From a virus, in IMG/VR virus record IMGVR_UViG_3300035241_000028, positions 1-48,539 of that record: a stretch of 48,539 nt of DNA; one strand, written 5' to 3'. The notes beneath the pieces were generated by a model that did not search any database, was not told the DNA's origin, and saw only the letters and a list, made by a program, of their open reading frames with translations. Positions 35,891 to 45,294 of the stretch are shown one piece after another. Numbering within the stretch: position 1 is the first letter of the stretch; each line of letters opens with the position of its first letter. The translations under genes and the position numbers were made by a program.

Positions 35891-37111
35891 ATGCCCACTC
35901 TCGGAAACAGTGCATCGATCCAGGTCCGCGCGGTCCGCGAGGTGACGCCCGGAACTTTGCCGGCCGGCGCCATGACGGTGATTCCCTTCGGAACCATGCC
36001 GTTCAAATCCAGCTTCACTCGGGGCACGGAAGACGATGTCAATAGCCACGGGCAGGCGGAAGACAACCCGGTCGAGGATCTCCAGGTTTCGGCGAACGGC
36101 AGCGGAGACTTCCGCTACGCCCGGCGGGACCTCTCGCGCGAGGAGGTCTTCCGCAACACTCTGACGCCCGCGGTCTCCGTCTCCAGCGCCCTGATCGCTG
36201 CGGTGGCGGCCGGGAACAAGCTGACCCGTGCGCTGGGGTGGGGCACCCTCGCCGCGAATGAATTCATTTGGGTCAACGGCTTCGCCGGCGGAGGCGGCAA
36301 CAACGCGGCTGCCTTCCTCGCGAAAATCGCCAGCTCCTACTCGGGTTCGGGGACCGATCTCCCGCTGGCTTTCCCCATCCTGGTCAACGAGTCGGCCGGA
36401 CCGACCGTCACGGTGAGCCATCTCGGACAGCTCACCTTCGGGACCTCGCTCCTCACGTCGTCGTGGGAGGAGTTCAACTTGCTAACCTCGAAGGGCCGCT
36501 CGCTTTTCGGGATCAGCGCGAACCAGTGGGACATCTCCGTCGATCATCCTTCCCATTGGAAAGAATCGTTCACCTTCGTGGGGATGCAGAAGGCGGCGCG
36601 ACTGAGCGCTCAGCTTGCAAATACGACCACTGCCGCCACGTTGCGAAAGATTTTCAACAGCAACACCAATACGGGCGATTCGACGGTGACCGGAAGTCAG
36701 ATGGGCCTTCGGTACGGTGGCACGCTCCTGACCGATGCCATCCTCAAGAGCCTCAAGCTATCGGTCACCTCGCCCAAGCTCACGGAGGGCGGCACGGGGA
36801 CGCTGGGTCCTCAGGCCATCTCCATCGATGGCATTGTGACCGTCAAGCTCGACCTCAAGTTCCTCCGCTCGGGGTCTGATGTCGACACCTTGATGGATGA
36901 CGCCCTCGACCCGAACGCCGAGAAGTCGTTCGGCTTGGGCTTGAGAGACGGGGACGGTCACCGCGTCTACCTCTGGCTACCGAAAGTGCAGCCTTACAAC
37001 GGCGATCCGGACGGCGTCAAGCGGCAAGGTTCCGAGCAAGTGGACTTGAGCTATACGGCCCGCTACGACGGGGGCCTCGACACCAGCATGCGCTACGCCA
37101 TGCTCACGTAA
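35891..37111 (+). CDS. Major tail tube protein
   Basis: About 406 residues. Beta-rich throughout, starting SIQVRAVREVTPGTLPAGAMTVIPFG, with GDFRYARRDLSREEVFRNTL and the closing DLSYTARYDGGLDTSMRYAMLT; this is the pattern of tail tube proteins of the lambda V/TTP type in B3-like siphoviruses. It is followed by a strong terminator and then the assembly chaperone pair, the usual order for tube, chaperones and tape measure. Confidence 0.75.
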   Translation: MPTLGNSASIQVRAVREVTPGTLPAGAMTVIPFGTMPFKSSFTRGTEDDVNSHGQAEDNPVEDLQVSANGSGDFRYARRDLSREEVFRNTLTPAVSVSSALIAAVAAGNKLTRALGWGTLAANEFIWVNGFAGGGGNNAAAFLAKIASSYSGSGTDLPLAFPILVNESAGPTVTVSHLGQLTFGTSLLTSSWEEFNLLTSKGRSLFGISANQWDISVDHPSHWKESFTFVGMQKAARLSAQLANTTTAATLRKIFNSNTNTGDSTVTGSQMGLRYGGTLLTDAILKSLKLSVTSPKLTEGGTGTLGPQAISIDGIVTVKLDLKFLRSGSDVDTLMDDALDPNAEKSFGLGLRDGDGHRVYLWLPKVQPYNGDPDGVKRQGSEQVDLSYTARYDGGLDTSMRYAMLT

Positions 37112-37120
37112 TTCAACCAT

Positions 37121-37179
37121 CCGCCCCGCCCTCGGGCTCTACGCTGCCACCCGGACGGCGCATCCCGAGGGCGGGGCGG
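37121..37179 (+). terminator. Strong hairpin after the tail tube gene
   Basis: A perfect 16-bp stem (37121-37136 with 37164-37179; CCGCCCCGCCCTCGGG and its complement) with a 27-base loop, followed by GTACTTTATCC. The T run is short, so it probably attenuates transcription, keeping tube protein in excess over the chaperones and tape measure. Confidence 0.6.
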
Positions 37180-37201
37180 GTACTTTATCCGGGGGTTCAA
37201 A

Positions 37202-37696
37202 ATGAACGATCAGGTTATTGAACGGCGCTCGGTGCTCGGCAAGAAGGTCGCGCTCCGGAACGGCGGATGGCTGCGCGTGCGCCCGCGCGTGGACAATATC
37301 GACTACACGGAGAAGCGTCGCCGCCTAGAGGCAGCCATAAGGTCCGAGCGCGACATAGCGCCGGATGCCGACCTGGTGACAGCCCTCGGCCTGCACGACT
37401 ACCTCGACTTCGAAAACCGAGCGCTCATTGGTCCAGTCATCACCGCCTGGGGCGCCTTCGATGACGAGGACGGAAACGAGCTGCCCTGGCACCTGGAGGG
37501 CAGTAGCCTCCCGGATGAAACCATCGGTTGCATGATTCTGCTGCTTCCGGGGGTGGGCAACGACTTCATGACCGCGATGAAACCAATTGACGACGCCCAC
37601 ATGATCCACTACGAGGTAATGGAAAAAAACTCCTCGGAGCCCTCGGTTGGCAACTCCGCAACGGAGGGCTCCTTGACACCTACCGATCCAAACTAG
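37202..37696 (+). CDS. Tail assembly chaperone (G-like, zero-frame product)
   Basis: One hundred and sixty-four residues; the short product of the chaperone pair that coats the tape measure while the tail tube is built. It is read from ATG 37202 to the zero-frame stop after the Ser/Thr-rich tail EKNSSEPSVGNSATEG. The slippery A-AAA-AAC at 37624-37630 allows a fraction of ribosomes to enter the next frame and make the longer GT-like fusion. Position between tube and tape measure is as in lambda G/T. Confidence 0.8.
   Translation: MNDQVIERRSVLGKKVALRNGGWLRVRPRVDNIDYTEKRRRLEAAIRSERDIAPDADLVTALGLHDYLDFENRALIGPVITAWGAFDDEDGNELPWHLEGSSLPDETIGCMILLLPGVGNDFMTAMKPIDDAHMIHYEVMEKNSSEPSVGNSATEGSLTPTDPN
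37624..37672 (+). promoter_or_regulatory. Programmed -1 ribosomal frameshift site
   Basis: Heptamer A AAA AAC (37624-37630) is in the correct zero-frame phase (GAA AAA AAC). Five bases later a stem GGAGCCCTC/GAGGGCTCC (37636-37644 with 37664-37672) forms, with an inner GTTG/CAAC. After the slip the new frame is open through 37726 to 38124. All parts of a classical -1 signal are present. Confidence 0.85.
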
Positions 37697-38124
37697 CGGA
37701 GCGGGAAACCATCCGGAAGGCGCGCATGGAGTCGATCGCAAAATTGAGCGGCGAGCACAGAGAGGCGGCCCTGGTCGCCCTTGAGGCCGAAATGCGCGCC
37801 CGCACTCCGGATCAGCTTTTCGAATACGTCGCTCCCCTGCCGTGCGTCGCGCACATCTGGTCGTGCTTTTGGGATCTCGACGGCGCCCGGCCGATCACGT
37901 TTCTCCCCGCCGGATTGGGCGTCATGATCCCGATTCGCGGTCCGCTACCCTATGACAAGGTCGGGGCCTGGATGGATGAGAACCAGATAACCGGCCGTCA
38001 GGAGCGGCACGAGATTCGCCACTATGTCCGGCTGATGGACGGGGAGTACCAGCGCCACCAGCACGGCCAGATGCCGAGCGCGCCCACAGCGACCGCTGGT
38101 GAGACCGAGGGTGTCGATGGCTGA
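37630..38124 (+). CDS. Tail assembly chaperone extension (T-like, -1 frame)
   Basis: About 164 codons read only after the -1 shift. They begin LLGALGWQLRNGGLLDTYRSKLAERE, pass the in-frame ATG at 37726 and end at 38124, overlapping the tape measure start. The fusion would be about 307 residues. The C-terminal part (FEYVAPLPCVAHIWSCFWDL, RHEIRHYVRLMDGEYQRH) is helical and should bind the tape measure. An independent protein from ATG 37726 is possible but lacks a strong ribosome site. Confidence 0.75.
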   Translation, partial: LLGALGWQLRNGGLLDTYRSKLAERETIRKARMESIAKLSGEHREAALVALEAEMRARTPDQLFEYVAPLPCVAHIWSCFWDLDGARPITFLPAGLGVMIPIRGPLPYDKVGAWMDENQITGRQERHEIRHYVRLMDGEYQRHQHGQMPSAPTATAGETEGVDG

Positions 38125-41100
38125 CGAACGGCGCATCGTCACGAAGGTCTACTACGACACCTCGGGCGTGCTTCAGGGGGCCGAGGCGGCCAAAGCTGCG
38201 GTCGCCAGTTTTGGCGGCGAGACGAAAAAGACATCCAAGGATTCGGAGGCGTCCACGCGGGCGCTGGCAGCTCAGTATCAGCGGCTAGTTGGCCAGATCG
38301 ATCCCGCAGCCAGAGCACAGCTGGCCTACGGGAAGACGGTAGAGGTGACGACGGCGCTCGTCGCCAAAGGAAAGATCACCCAGGAGCAGGCCAACCTCAC
38401 GCTGAGTAAGGCGGCCGACGCTTACAACAAAGCAGGACAGGGAGCCGACGCTTTCGGGAAGGCTCACCAAAATTCCTGGAAATCCATCGCTGCCGGCCTC
38501 GGCGCTGAGCGTCTGCTGGAAATGGGCCTTGAAAAAGTCCGGGAGATGTTTCATGAAACGGTGAAGGCCGTCAAGGAAGCGGAGACAGCCCATGCCCTGC
38601 TAGAAAACACCTACCGCGCTACGGGTGGCGCCGTGGGAATGACGAGTCGCGAGCTGGAAGAGCTGGCCCATCGCGAGGGACGACTGGCGGGCGTGAGCCA
38701 CGATGTGGTGGAGGGCGCCGAAGCGATGATGCTCCGGTACCACCAGATCAGCGGCGAAGCCTTCCCGCGAGCCATTCGTCTGGCTATCGATATGGCTGCC
38801 GCTCAGGGCGAGCCTATCAAGTCCACGGCGCAATTGAGCGGCGCGGTGGAACGCTTGGGCAAGGTGCTGAGCGACCCTCTCCGGGCGGCGACGCTTTTGC
38901 GACGCGAAGGGAAGGCCCTCAACGAAGAGCAGCTCCGGCAGATTGATTCGGCGCTTCGGCAAAACGATCTCGCGAAGGCTCAAGCTGTTGTCTTTGCTGA
39001 GCTGGAATCACAATACGGCCACACGGCCGCGGCGTTGCGGGGTACTCTCGGCGGGGCAGTCGCCGCAGCGGATGTGGCCTGGCATGAGTTGCTTGAGGAA
39101 TTCGGCAAGGGGCTCTTCTTTGATCTCACGGGCATCAACAATCTGACTGAAGCCCTGAGCGATCCGGAGGCTCTGAGGTCGGCCCACGAGCTGGGCAAGG
39201 CGCTGGGCGAGATCGCCGGCGCGGTCCTGAAGCTGACCTCATACAACGACAAAATCAATGCTTTCCTCAAGAGTCTGGCCGACGTTCAAACGAGGTGGCA
39301 GAACTTCGTCCGCGAGAGCATGGGGCTCTCTCGCATGCCCGGCACGGATTGGGAGGCGAGCGTCGGCCACTTTGGAACCCCGCCGCCCACGAAGCCACCC
39401 AAGCCGCCACCCGACCCCGCGGAGATGAGGCGAGCCGCGGCCGAGGTGGCAAAGCTCACGGAGACCTACCGTGCCCTCCTCGCCGAGCACGCCGAGACGA
39501 AGCGCACCCAGGAGGCCATCCTCGCCCTCTACCAGCGCTCCGGCCTCACGCTCGTCCAGGGCCAAGCGGCCGAGAAGCGGATCAACGACGCGCACGCCGC
39601 CCGCGCTGAGATGCTCAAGCGCGAAAGGGAATTCGCCGATCTCGGCCCAGCGGCGGCGCGTCGGATGGCCGAGCAGCTCGCGCGCAACACGGCCGAAGAA
39701 CGGCGGACGAATCAAGAAATCGAGGACCGCAAGGGGCTCCTAGAGGAAATCGAAAAGCTGAATATTCGCATCGCCAAGAGCGTTGGCGATATTGCGCTGA
39801 CGAAGCTGAAAGACAACGTCGTCGCATTCGAGCGCGCCACGGAGCATTTCCTCGAAGCGTTCCGGCAGGCGACGGCCCTGCGGGAGGACCTGTCCTTTGC
39901 CCGCCAGACGACGGCGACGAGCAGCGATCGCTTCGGAGAGATCGAACGGCAGTATCTCGACTTCATCCGGCGCATCGGCAAGGGTTCGATGGAGGAGGGC
40001 GAGAAGGCACTCACCGCCTTCCTGACCGCGACCGGGCAGACCGTCGAGCAGATCAAGGCCAAGCTCGGCGAGCTGTCCGACCTCGACAAGATCAACTCGA
40101 TTCGCGGCGCCGGCCTGACCCAGCCCGAGATTTACCAGGGACAGATCAACGAGCTGCGCCGGCTGCGTGACGTGGCCATCGCAAACGCCCGCGAGCAGGG
40201 ACAGGCGACCTACGACATTGAGCGAGATTTTGCCGCCAAGGAACGAGAGCTGGTGCAGCAGCGCTTCGAGGAGGTGGCCGGCGCCTGGGGTGGGCTGGTA
40301 GATTACATGGGCTCGGCGCTGGGTGGCGTGGCCGCGAAGATCGCCAGCCTGTATCAGCAGATCCAGGGCGCCTCGCAGATGGGCTCGCAGCTCGGGTCCG
40401 CCACCGGGATTGGGTCCGCGGCAGGCGGGATCGCGGGCGCGATCGTGGGCGTATGGGTGGCGGCTTACCAGCACTTCGTGAGCCAAACCGCGAAGGACCG
40501 CGCGCAGTCCTACGGCTTCGGCGCGTCCGTGACGATGGATCGCGGCCGCTGGAACGAGGTCCAATCGAAGGAGCGCCAGCTCTCCGAGCAAATCGAGCAC
40601 CTGGTGGATTCCTTCGTGGACGCGATCGGGGGCGCCCTCACCCGGTTCGCCGATCTCGAAATCCAGGTGCGGCGCGACGGCAAGTATTTCTCCGCCATGG
40701 TCGAGGGGCAGGTGCTCGGCCACTTCGAGACCATGGAGGAGGCCCAGCAGGCGGCCATCCTCGCGGCCTTCCGCTCGTCGGAGACGGTCATCCGGGGAAT
40801 GAGCGCTCTCGCCCGGCAGGGCCTGGAGCAGTTCCGCGCGATCGGCACGGCCGGCAGCTCCGTGGAGAGCCTCCAGGGGTGGCTCTCCTCGCTGCGCGAA
40901 GTGGCCGAGATCCGGTGGGATGACAGCGCCCGCCAGATGGCCGCCACGGTGCGCCACTTCGATGAGCTGTGGGACGCCCTGGGCCGGCTCGACACCGCCA
41001 GCGACACCGCCCGGCAGGGCATGGCGGATCTCGCGCAGACGGAGGTCGAAGCGTGGCAGGCGCGCATCCGGCAGTTCTCGGGCGTCCCGGAGACGGAGGC

Positions 41101-43042
41101 CCAGCAGCGGGCACGGATGGAGCGCGAGGGGAAGCTGATCCAACTACAGCTCCAAATGCGAATTGCGGACATCAAGCTCCGCGAGGCCGAGCTGCGAGAG
41201 GAACGGGAGGCCCTGGCCGCCCGGGGCCAAATCGTCCGCGGGGGCGCCGCCCTCGACGACGCCAGCCTGCGCGGCGGCCGGGAGACGCTGGTGGCCCGCG
41301 CCAAGCTCTACGAGGGGGAGGTCGATCTGACGGCCGCCCACTTGGCGGCGATCGACGCGAGCCTCGAAGCCATGGCCGCCCTCCAGGCCGAGCTGGAGCA
41401 AATCCTCGCGGACTTCGACCCCGCCAACTTCAAGCTGCCCGGGGAAGGCCGCGCTGGGCACGGAGCGGGCGCTGGCGGCGGGCAGAGCCTGTCCGACATG
41501 ATCGCGGAGTCGGCTCGCCAGCGGGCAACGTCGGGCCAAAGCCAATACCTCCAGGGGCTGGCCGAGATCAACCGCAAATGGATTGAGGGAATCGCCGCGG
41601 CGCACCTCCCGGGCAACGCGGAGGCCCAGGCCCGGAAGCAGCGCGACGAGGCCATCAAGGCGGCCAACGGCAATGCCGAGGCGATCAAAAAAGCGAACGA
41701 TGCCTACGAAGCGCAGACGCGCCATATCCACCGCACCCGCGAGGAGATCGAGCGGGCGAACGAGGCTCGCGCTGCCGAGATCGCCCTGCTCCAAGAGCAG
41801 CAACGAACCTCTGTGCGGGGCGACACCACCTCCTTTGTCGAGGGCTCGAACGTCTTTCGCGAGCAGCGCGACCAGGCGGCCGCCCTGCGCCTGCAGTGGC
41901 AGGAGCTGCTCGACACCCAGGCCGTGGGCGCTGCGGAATACGCCTCGGCGCTGGCGGGCATCAACCGCTCGGAGGCGGAGCATCTTCGGCTGCTGGGGCT
42001 GCAGGAGAGCTCAACCCTCTTCGGGCAGCTTCAGGGCCTCCTCCAGACCGCCGGCCTGGGAGAGAGCGGCGACGCGCTCCGGCTCGCGGGCGAGCAGCAG
42101 CGGGCGAACTACGCCCTCCAGCTCGCGGAGGCGCAAGCCCGCTACGCCCAGCTGGTCGCCGAGGGCTACCTCATCGGCGCCAACCGCGACCTCGTCGAGC
42201 GCGTCCTCGACAAGCTGGGATCGGTGGACCTCGGCAAGCTGACGCAGGGAATCGAGACCCAAGAGCAGTTGCAGTCCGCCCTCGCCCAGCGCCAGCAGGA
42301 GGCGCAGGACGCCGCGCGCAAGGCGATCGAGGACGCTGCCAAGCTCCGGGAGAAGTACGCCGCGGGAGAGGACGATCCGCTCCGCCGGCGGTTGGCCGAC
42401 ATCCGCAAGGATTTTGACCTGATCTTTGCATCGCTCGGGCGAGGCGACGAGAACCTGAAGCTCTTCGCGGACGCCGTCAAGGGGACCTTCGACGACCTCA
42501 AAAAGCCCGTCTCGGATTGGCTTGCGTCGCTGGGGCTCTCCGAGTCGTCGCCTCTCACCAGCGCCCAGCAGGCCGCGGAGGCGTCGAAACAGTTCGACGT
42601 AATCGCGGCTCGCATCGCCGGCGGCGACACCAAGGCTTTTGCCGAGCTGGCGGGGGCCGGGAACGCCCTGATTCAGAAAACAGGCGCAGCGTTCGGCACG
42701 AGCACCGCTGAATTCCAGAAGGTGTGGGACCGCGTCTTCGCTATAGGTCACCAGGCCGAAGCGTTGGCGGACGCCATGGCCGTGAATTTCACCGCGACGG
42801 GCTCCCTCGGCGTCGGCAACGTCGCGGCGCTGACCCTCACGACGCAATCCGTGGTCAACGCCATCCTCGCCGGGAACAAGGTGCAGCAGGACGCGGCGGC
42901 GACCCTGCAAAACCTGGAGTCCATCACCGACAGCCAAGCCTTCGCGATCTCGCAGATGGCCGCAGATATTGCCTCTCTCCGGCAGGCCAATGAGTCAATG
43001 GCCCGCGACCTCTCCGCCTTCCGTAACGCGAGGGCTTCCTGA
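38117..43042 (+). CDS. Tape measure protein
   Basis: About 1,641 residues from ATG 38117. The start (RRIVTKVYYDTSGVLQGAEAAKAAVASFGG) is the usual tape-measure N-terminus. Long helices with Ala/Gln/Glu/Arg repeats dominate. One hydrophobic, Gly-rich section around residues 735-785 (YMGSALGGVAAKIASLY; AAGGIAGAIVGVWVAAY) may form membrane-inserting helices during DNA injection. At about 1.5 Angstrom per residue the tail would be roughly 240 nm. The gene fixes tail length and is expelled ahead of the DNA. It overlaps the chaperone frame by eight bases. Confidence 0.92.
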   Translation: MADERRIVTKVYYDTSGVLQGAEAAKAAVASFGGETKKTSKDSEASTRALAAQYQRLVGQIDPAARAQLAYGKTVEVTTALVAKGKITQEQANLTLSKAADAYNKAGQGADAFGKAHQNSWKSIAAGLGAERLLEMGLEKVREMFHETVKAVKEAETAHALLENTYRATGGAVGMTSRELEELAHREGRLAGVSHDVVEGAEAMMLRYHQISGEAFPRAIRLAIDMAAAQGEPIKSTAQLSGAVERLGKVLSDPLRAATLLRREGKALNEEQLRQIDSALRQNDLAKAQAVVFAELESQYGHTAAALRGTLGGAVAAADVAWHELLEEFGKGLFFDLTGINNLTEALSDPEALRSAHELGKALGEIAGAVLKLTSYNDKINAFLKSLADVQTRWQNFVRESMGLSRMPGTDWEASVGHFGTPPPTKPPKPPPDPAEMRRAAAEVAKLTETYRALLAEHAETKRTQEAILALYQRSGLTLVQGQAAEKRINDAHAARAEMLKREREFADLGPAAARRMAEQLARNTAEERRTNQEIEDRKGLLEEIEKLNIRIAKSVGDIALTKLKDNVVAFERATEHFLEAFRQATALREDLSFARQTTATSSDRFGEIERQYLDFIRRIGKGSMEEGEKALTAFLTATGQTVEQIKAKLGELSDLDKINSIRGAGLTQPEIYQGQINELRRLRDVAIANAREQGQATYDIERDFAAKERELVQQRFEEVAGAWGGLVDYMGSALGGVAAKIASLYQQIQGASQMGSQLGSATGIGSAAGGIAGAIVGVWVAAYQHFVSQTAKDRAQSYGFGASVTMDRGRWNEVQSKERQLSEQIEHLVDSFVDAIGGALTRFADLEIQVRRDGKYFSAMVEGQVLGHFETMEEAQQAAILAAFRSSETVIRGMSALARQGLEQFRAIGTAGSSVESLQGWLSSLREVAEIRWDDSARQMAATVRHFDELWDALGRLDTASDTARQGMADLAQTEVEAWQARIRQFSGVPETEAQQRARMEREGKLIQLQLQMRIADIKLREAELREEREALAARGQIVRGGAALDDASLRGGRETLVARAKLYEGEVDLTAAHLAAIDASLEAMAALQAELEQILADFDPANFKLPGEGRAGHGAGAGGGQSLSDMIAESARQRATSGQSQYLQGLAEINRKWIEGIAAAHLPGNAEAQARKQRDEAIKAANGNAEAIKKANDAYEAQTRHIHRTREEIERANEARAAEIALLQEQQRTSVRGDTTSFVEGSNVFREQRDQAAALRLQWQELLDTQAVGAAEYASALAGINRSEAEHLRLLGLQESSTLFGQLQGLLQTAGLGESGDALRLAGEQQRANYALQLAEAQARYAQLVAEGYLIGANRDLVERVLDKLGSVDLGKLTQGIETQEQLQSALAQRQQEAQDAARKAIEDAAKLREKYAAGEDDPLRRRLADIRKDFDLIFASLGRGDENLKLFADAVKGTFDDLKKPVSDWLASLGLSESSPLTSAQQAAEASKQFDVIAARIAGGDTKAFAELAGAGNALIQKTGAAFGTSTAEFQKVWDRVFAIGHQAEALADAMAVNFTATGSLGVGNVAALTLTTQSVVNAILAGNKVQQDAAATLQNLESITDSQAFAISQMAADIASLRQANESMARDLSAFRNARAS

Positions 43043-45294
43043 TGCCCTCCGCGTACTTCCAGTTTTTGGCTGACCCGCAGCGGATCGATCTATGGCTGGC
43101 CGAGATCTATCTCGACGCCGGTACGCTGCGAGTGGCGACGGGGGAATACGCGACTGATCCCTCGGACTCGCCAGCCAACACCCCGTACGGCGCCCGCCTG
43201 AAAGAGGGGCCGAACTTCAACACCGACAGCGCGCCGCCCGGGACTCTCGGCAACCTTCCCGACCGCCGCGGCGGCGAGCTGGTGCTGTTGCAACGCTTTG
43301 GCGACCTCGACAGCTACAAGGCCGTGAGCTGGGACGGGAAACGGATCGTCGTACGGCACGGCGGGTACAGCCCCCGGCTCGCTCGCAAGCTCACCTACGC
43401 CGAGATGGGGACCGCGGAGTACGAGAGCGAGCAGGCTCTCTTTGGCCTCGACGAGGTCACCGTCCAGCTCCGCGATCCGGTCCGCCGCTTCGAGGACCCC
43501 CTCCAGGCCCGGCGTTATATGGGGACGGATTTCACGCTCGCGATCACCGGAGCAACGACCTTCGTCGATTTCGGTGCGGCCGCGAAGTGCAATCTCACCG
43601 GGGACCTCACGATCGAAGCCCGCATCTGGATCGACACCCTCGCCACGGCCATGCGCTTCTTCGTGTGGGATGGCGCGTCGGCCTATCCCTTCGACGTGCT
43701 CATCAACACCACGGGGACCATTCGGTTCTACGCGTCCAACTACTCGGGCACGTTGACCACCACGGCGGCGCTCGCCACCAAGCGTTGGTATCACTTCCAG
43801 ATCACGCGCGCCGGGACGGCGATCACCTTCAACATCCTGGAGGAGGCACCCGGCACGGAGACAGCGGAAGCCCTAACCGCCTCAGCGGCGACGGGGGCTT
43901 CGAACGTTGGGGGCACCCTTCGACACGGCGCGAGCGCCAACCCATTCCGGGGCGTCATCGACAGCTTGCGGCTGTGGAACTACGCCCGGACGGCCGACGA
44001 GTGGCGCGACCAGCGCGGGCGGGAGCTGACTTCGACGGAGAGCGCTCTCTCCGCTCTGAAGCTCGCCTGCCGCTTCAACGACGCCTCCGGCACTACCGTT
44101 TCGGACAGCTCGTCGTCGCCCGCCAACGGCACGATCAGCGGCGCCAACTTCGCGTGGCTGCCGTCACTCCAAGGCAAGGCCGATCTCGCGGGCAAGGTGC
44201 TGCCGGACGGCTTCGGCCTGGTGGAGGACGCCAACCCCATTCTCGTCTACGAGCCGACGCGGATCTATCAGATCCATAGCCGTCAGGTGAACAGCATCAC
44301 CGACGCTTCCGAGGGCGGCGCTTCGATCACCCTCAATACGGCATATACCGATTGGCTCGCCTTCCTCACGGCTACCGTCACGGCGGACGCCAAATACGAC
44401 AGCCTCAATTGCACGGACGGAACCTTTGTGCGATGGAGAAGCAAGCCCTCCAAGCCCATCAGCGTTACATTTCGAGGTGACGCCTCGGGCTCCGGCTACG
44501 TCTCCACCGCGGCCGACATCTGGCGGCGCGTGATCTGTACGCGGGGCACGTCTCCCCTGGTGGACCCGACCGACCTCGACGGCTCCAGCTTTTCGAATCT
44601 CAACACCGCCAACAGCGCCGTGGTCGGGATCTACGTGACGGGCGAGATGACCATTGAGGAGTTCGGCAAGCGGGTGCTCGGCTCAGTGGGGGCCGTAGGT
44701 TTCTTCCGCCGTGTCGATCGGACCTATCGGGTGCTCCTCTTCAAGGGCTCGACGACTGGCGACCTCAGCCCGAGCGTGATCCTTTCCCTGACCGAGAAGC
44801 AAATCCTTTTGATCGCGCCGGCGCCGATCGAGCAACCGGTGCGCGAGGTCATCCTTGCCTACCGGCACAACTACTCGCCGATGACCCTGGATCAGATGGC
44901 CAGCGGTACGATCGACACCGCCCGGCAGGCTTTCCTGGAGAAGCCGACTCGCGATGTCAAGCGCTCCAAGAGCGCTACGAAGACCGCCCACAAATACTCG
45001 CGGGTGGAGACGCCTGAGACGTATCTGACGACGGAAGCGGACGCGATCGCCGAGGCGGAACGTCGGCTCGCCCTGTTCAGCGGCGAGCCCCAAGCGTACC
45101 AGGTCGAGGCTACGGCGGTGGGCTTCGAATTCGACCGTATGGACCCCATCTTTCTGACCGTCCAGGATATCAACGCGAGCGGCGTCGAGCAGGTCCGCCT
45201 CGGCCTCAACGCTCTGCAGTTCATCATCCTCGCGGTCGGCGAGCGCAGCGCCGAGGGCCGCCGATCGCTGACAGTCTGGAGGGAGAGTGCATGA
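43042..45294 (+). CDS. Tail tip protein with LamG-like domain
   Basis: Seven hundred and fifty residues. The first 170 and the region from about 370 onward look like tail-tip or hub structure (WLAEIYLDAGTLRVATGEYATDP; KQILLIAPAPIEQPVREVILAYRHN). Residues about 173-345 are a concanavalin/LamG-like fold: GDLTIEARIWIDT, YPFDVLINTTGTIRFYASNYSG, RWYHFQITRAGTAITFNI, NPFRGVIDSLRLWNYARTADEW. LamG domains bind sugars, so this insert may contact cell-surface glycans. The start overlaps the tape measure stop. Confidence 0.75.
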   Translation: MPSAYFQFLADPQRIDLWLAEIYLDAGTLRVATGEYATDPSDSPANTPYGARLKEGPNFNTDSAPPGTLGNLPDRRGGELVLLQRFGDLDSYKAVSWDGKRIVVRHGGYSPRLARKLTYAEMGTAEYESEQALFGLDEVTVQLRDPVRRFEDPLQARRYMGTDFTLAITGATTFVDFGAAAKCNLTGDLTIEARIWIDTLATAMRFFVWDGASAYPFDVLINTTGTIRFYASNYSGTLTTTAALATKRWYHFQITRAGTAITFNILEEAPGTETAEALTASAATGASNVGGTLRHGASANPFRGVIDSLRLWNYARTADEWRDQRGRELTSTESALSALKLACRFNDASGTTVSDSSSSPANGTISGANFAWLPSLQGKADLAGKVLPDGFGLVEDANPILVYEPTRIYQIHSRQVNSITDASEGGASITLNTAYTDWLAFLTATVTADAKYDSLNCTDGTFVRWRSKPSKPISVTFRGDASGSGYVSTAADIWRRVICTRGTSPLVDPTDLDGSSFSNLNTANSAVVGIYVTGEMTIEEFGKRVLGSVGAVGFFRRVDRTYRVLLFKGSTTGDLSPSVILSLTEKQILLIAPAPIEQPVREVILAYRHNYSPMTLDQMASGTIDTARQAFLEKPTRDVKRSKSATKTAHKYSRVETPETYLTTEADAIAEAERRLALFSGEPQAYQVEATAVGFEFDRMDPIFLTVQDINASGVEQVRLGLNALQFIILAVGERSAEGRRSLTVWRESA

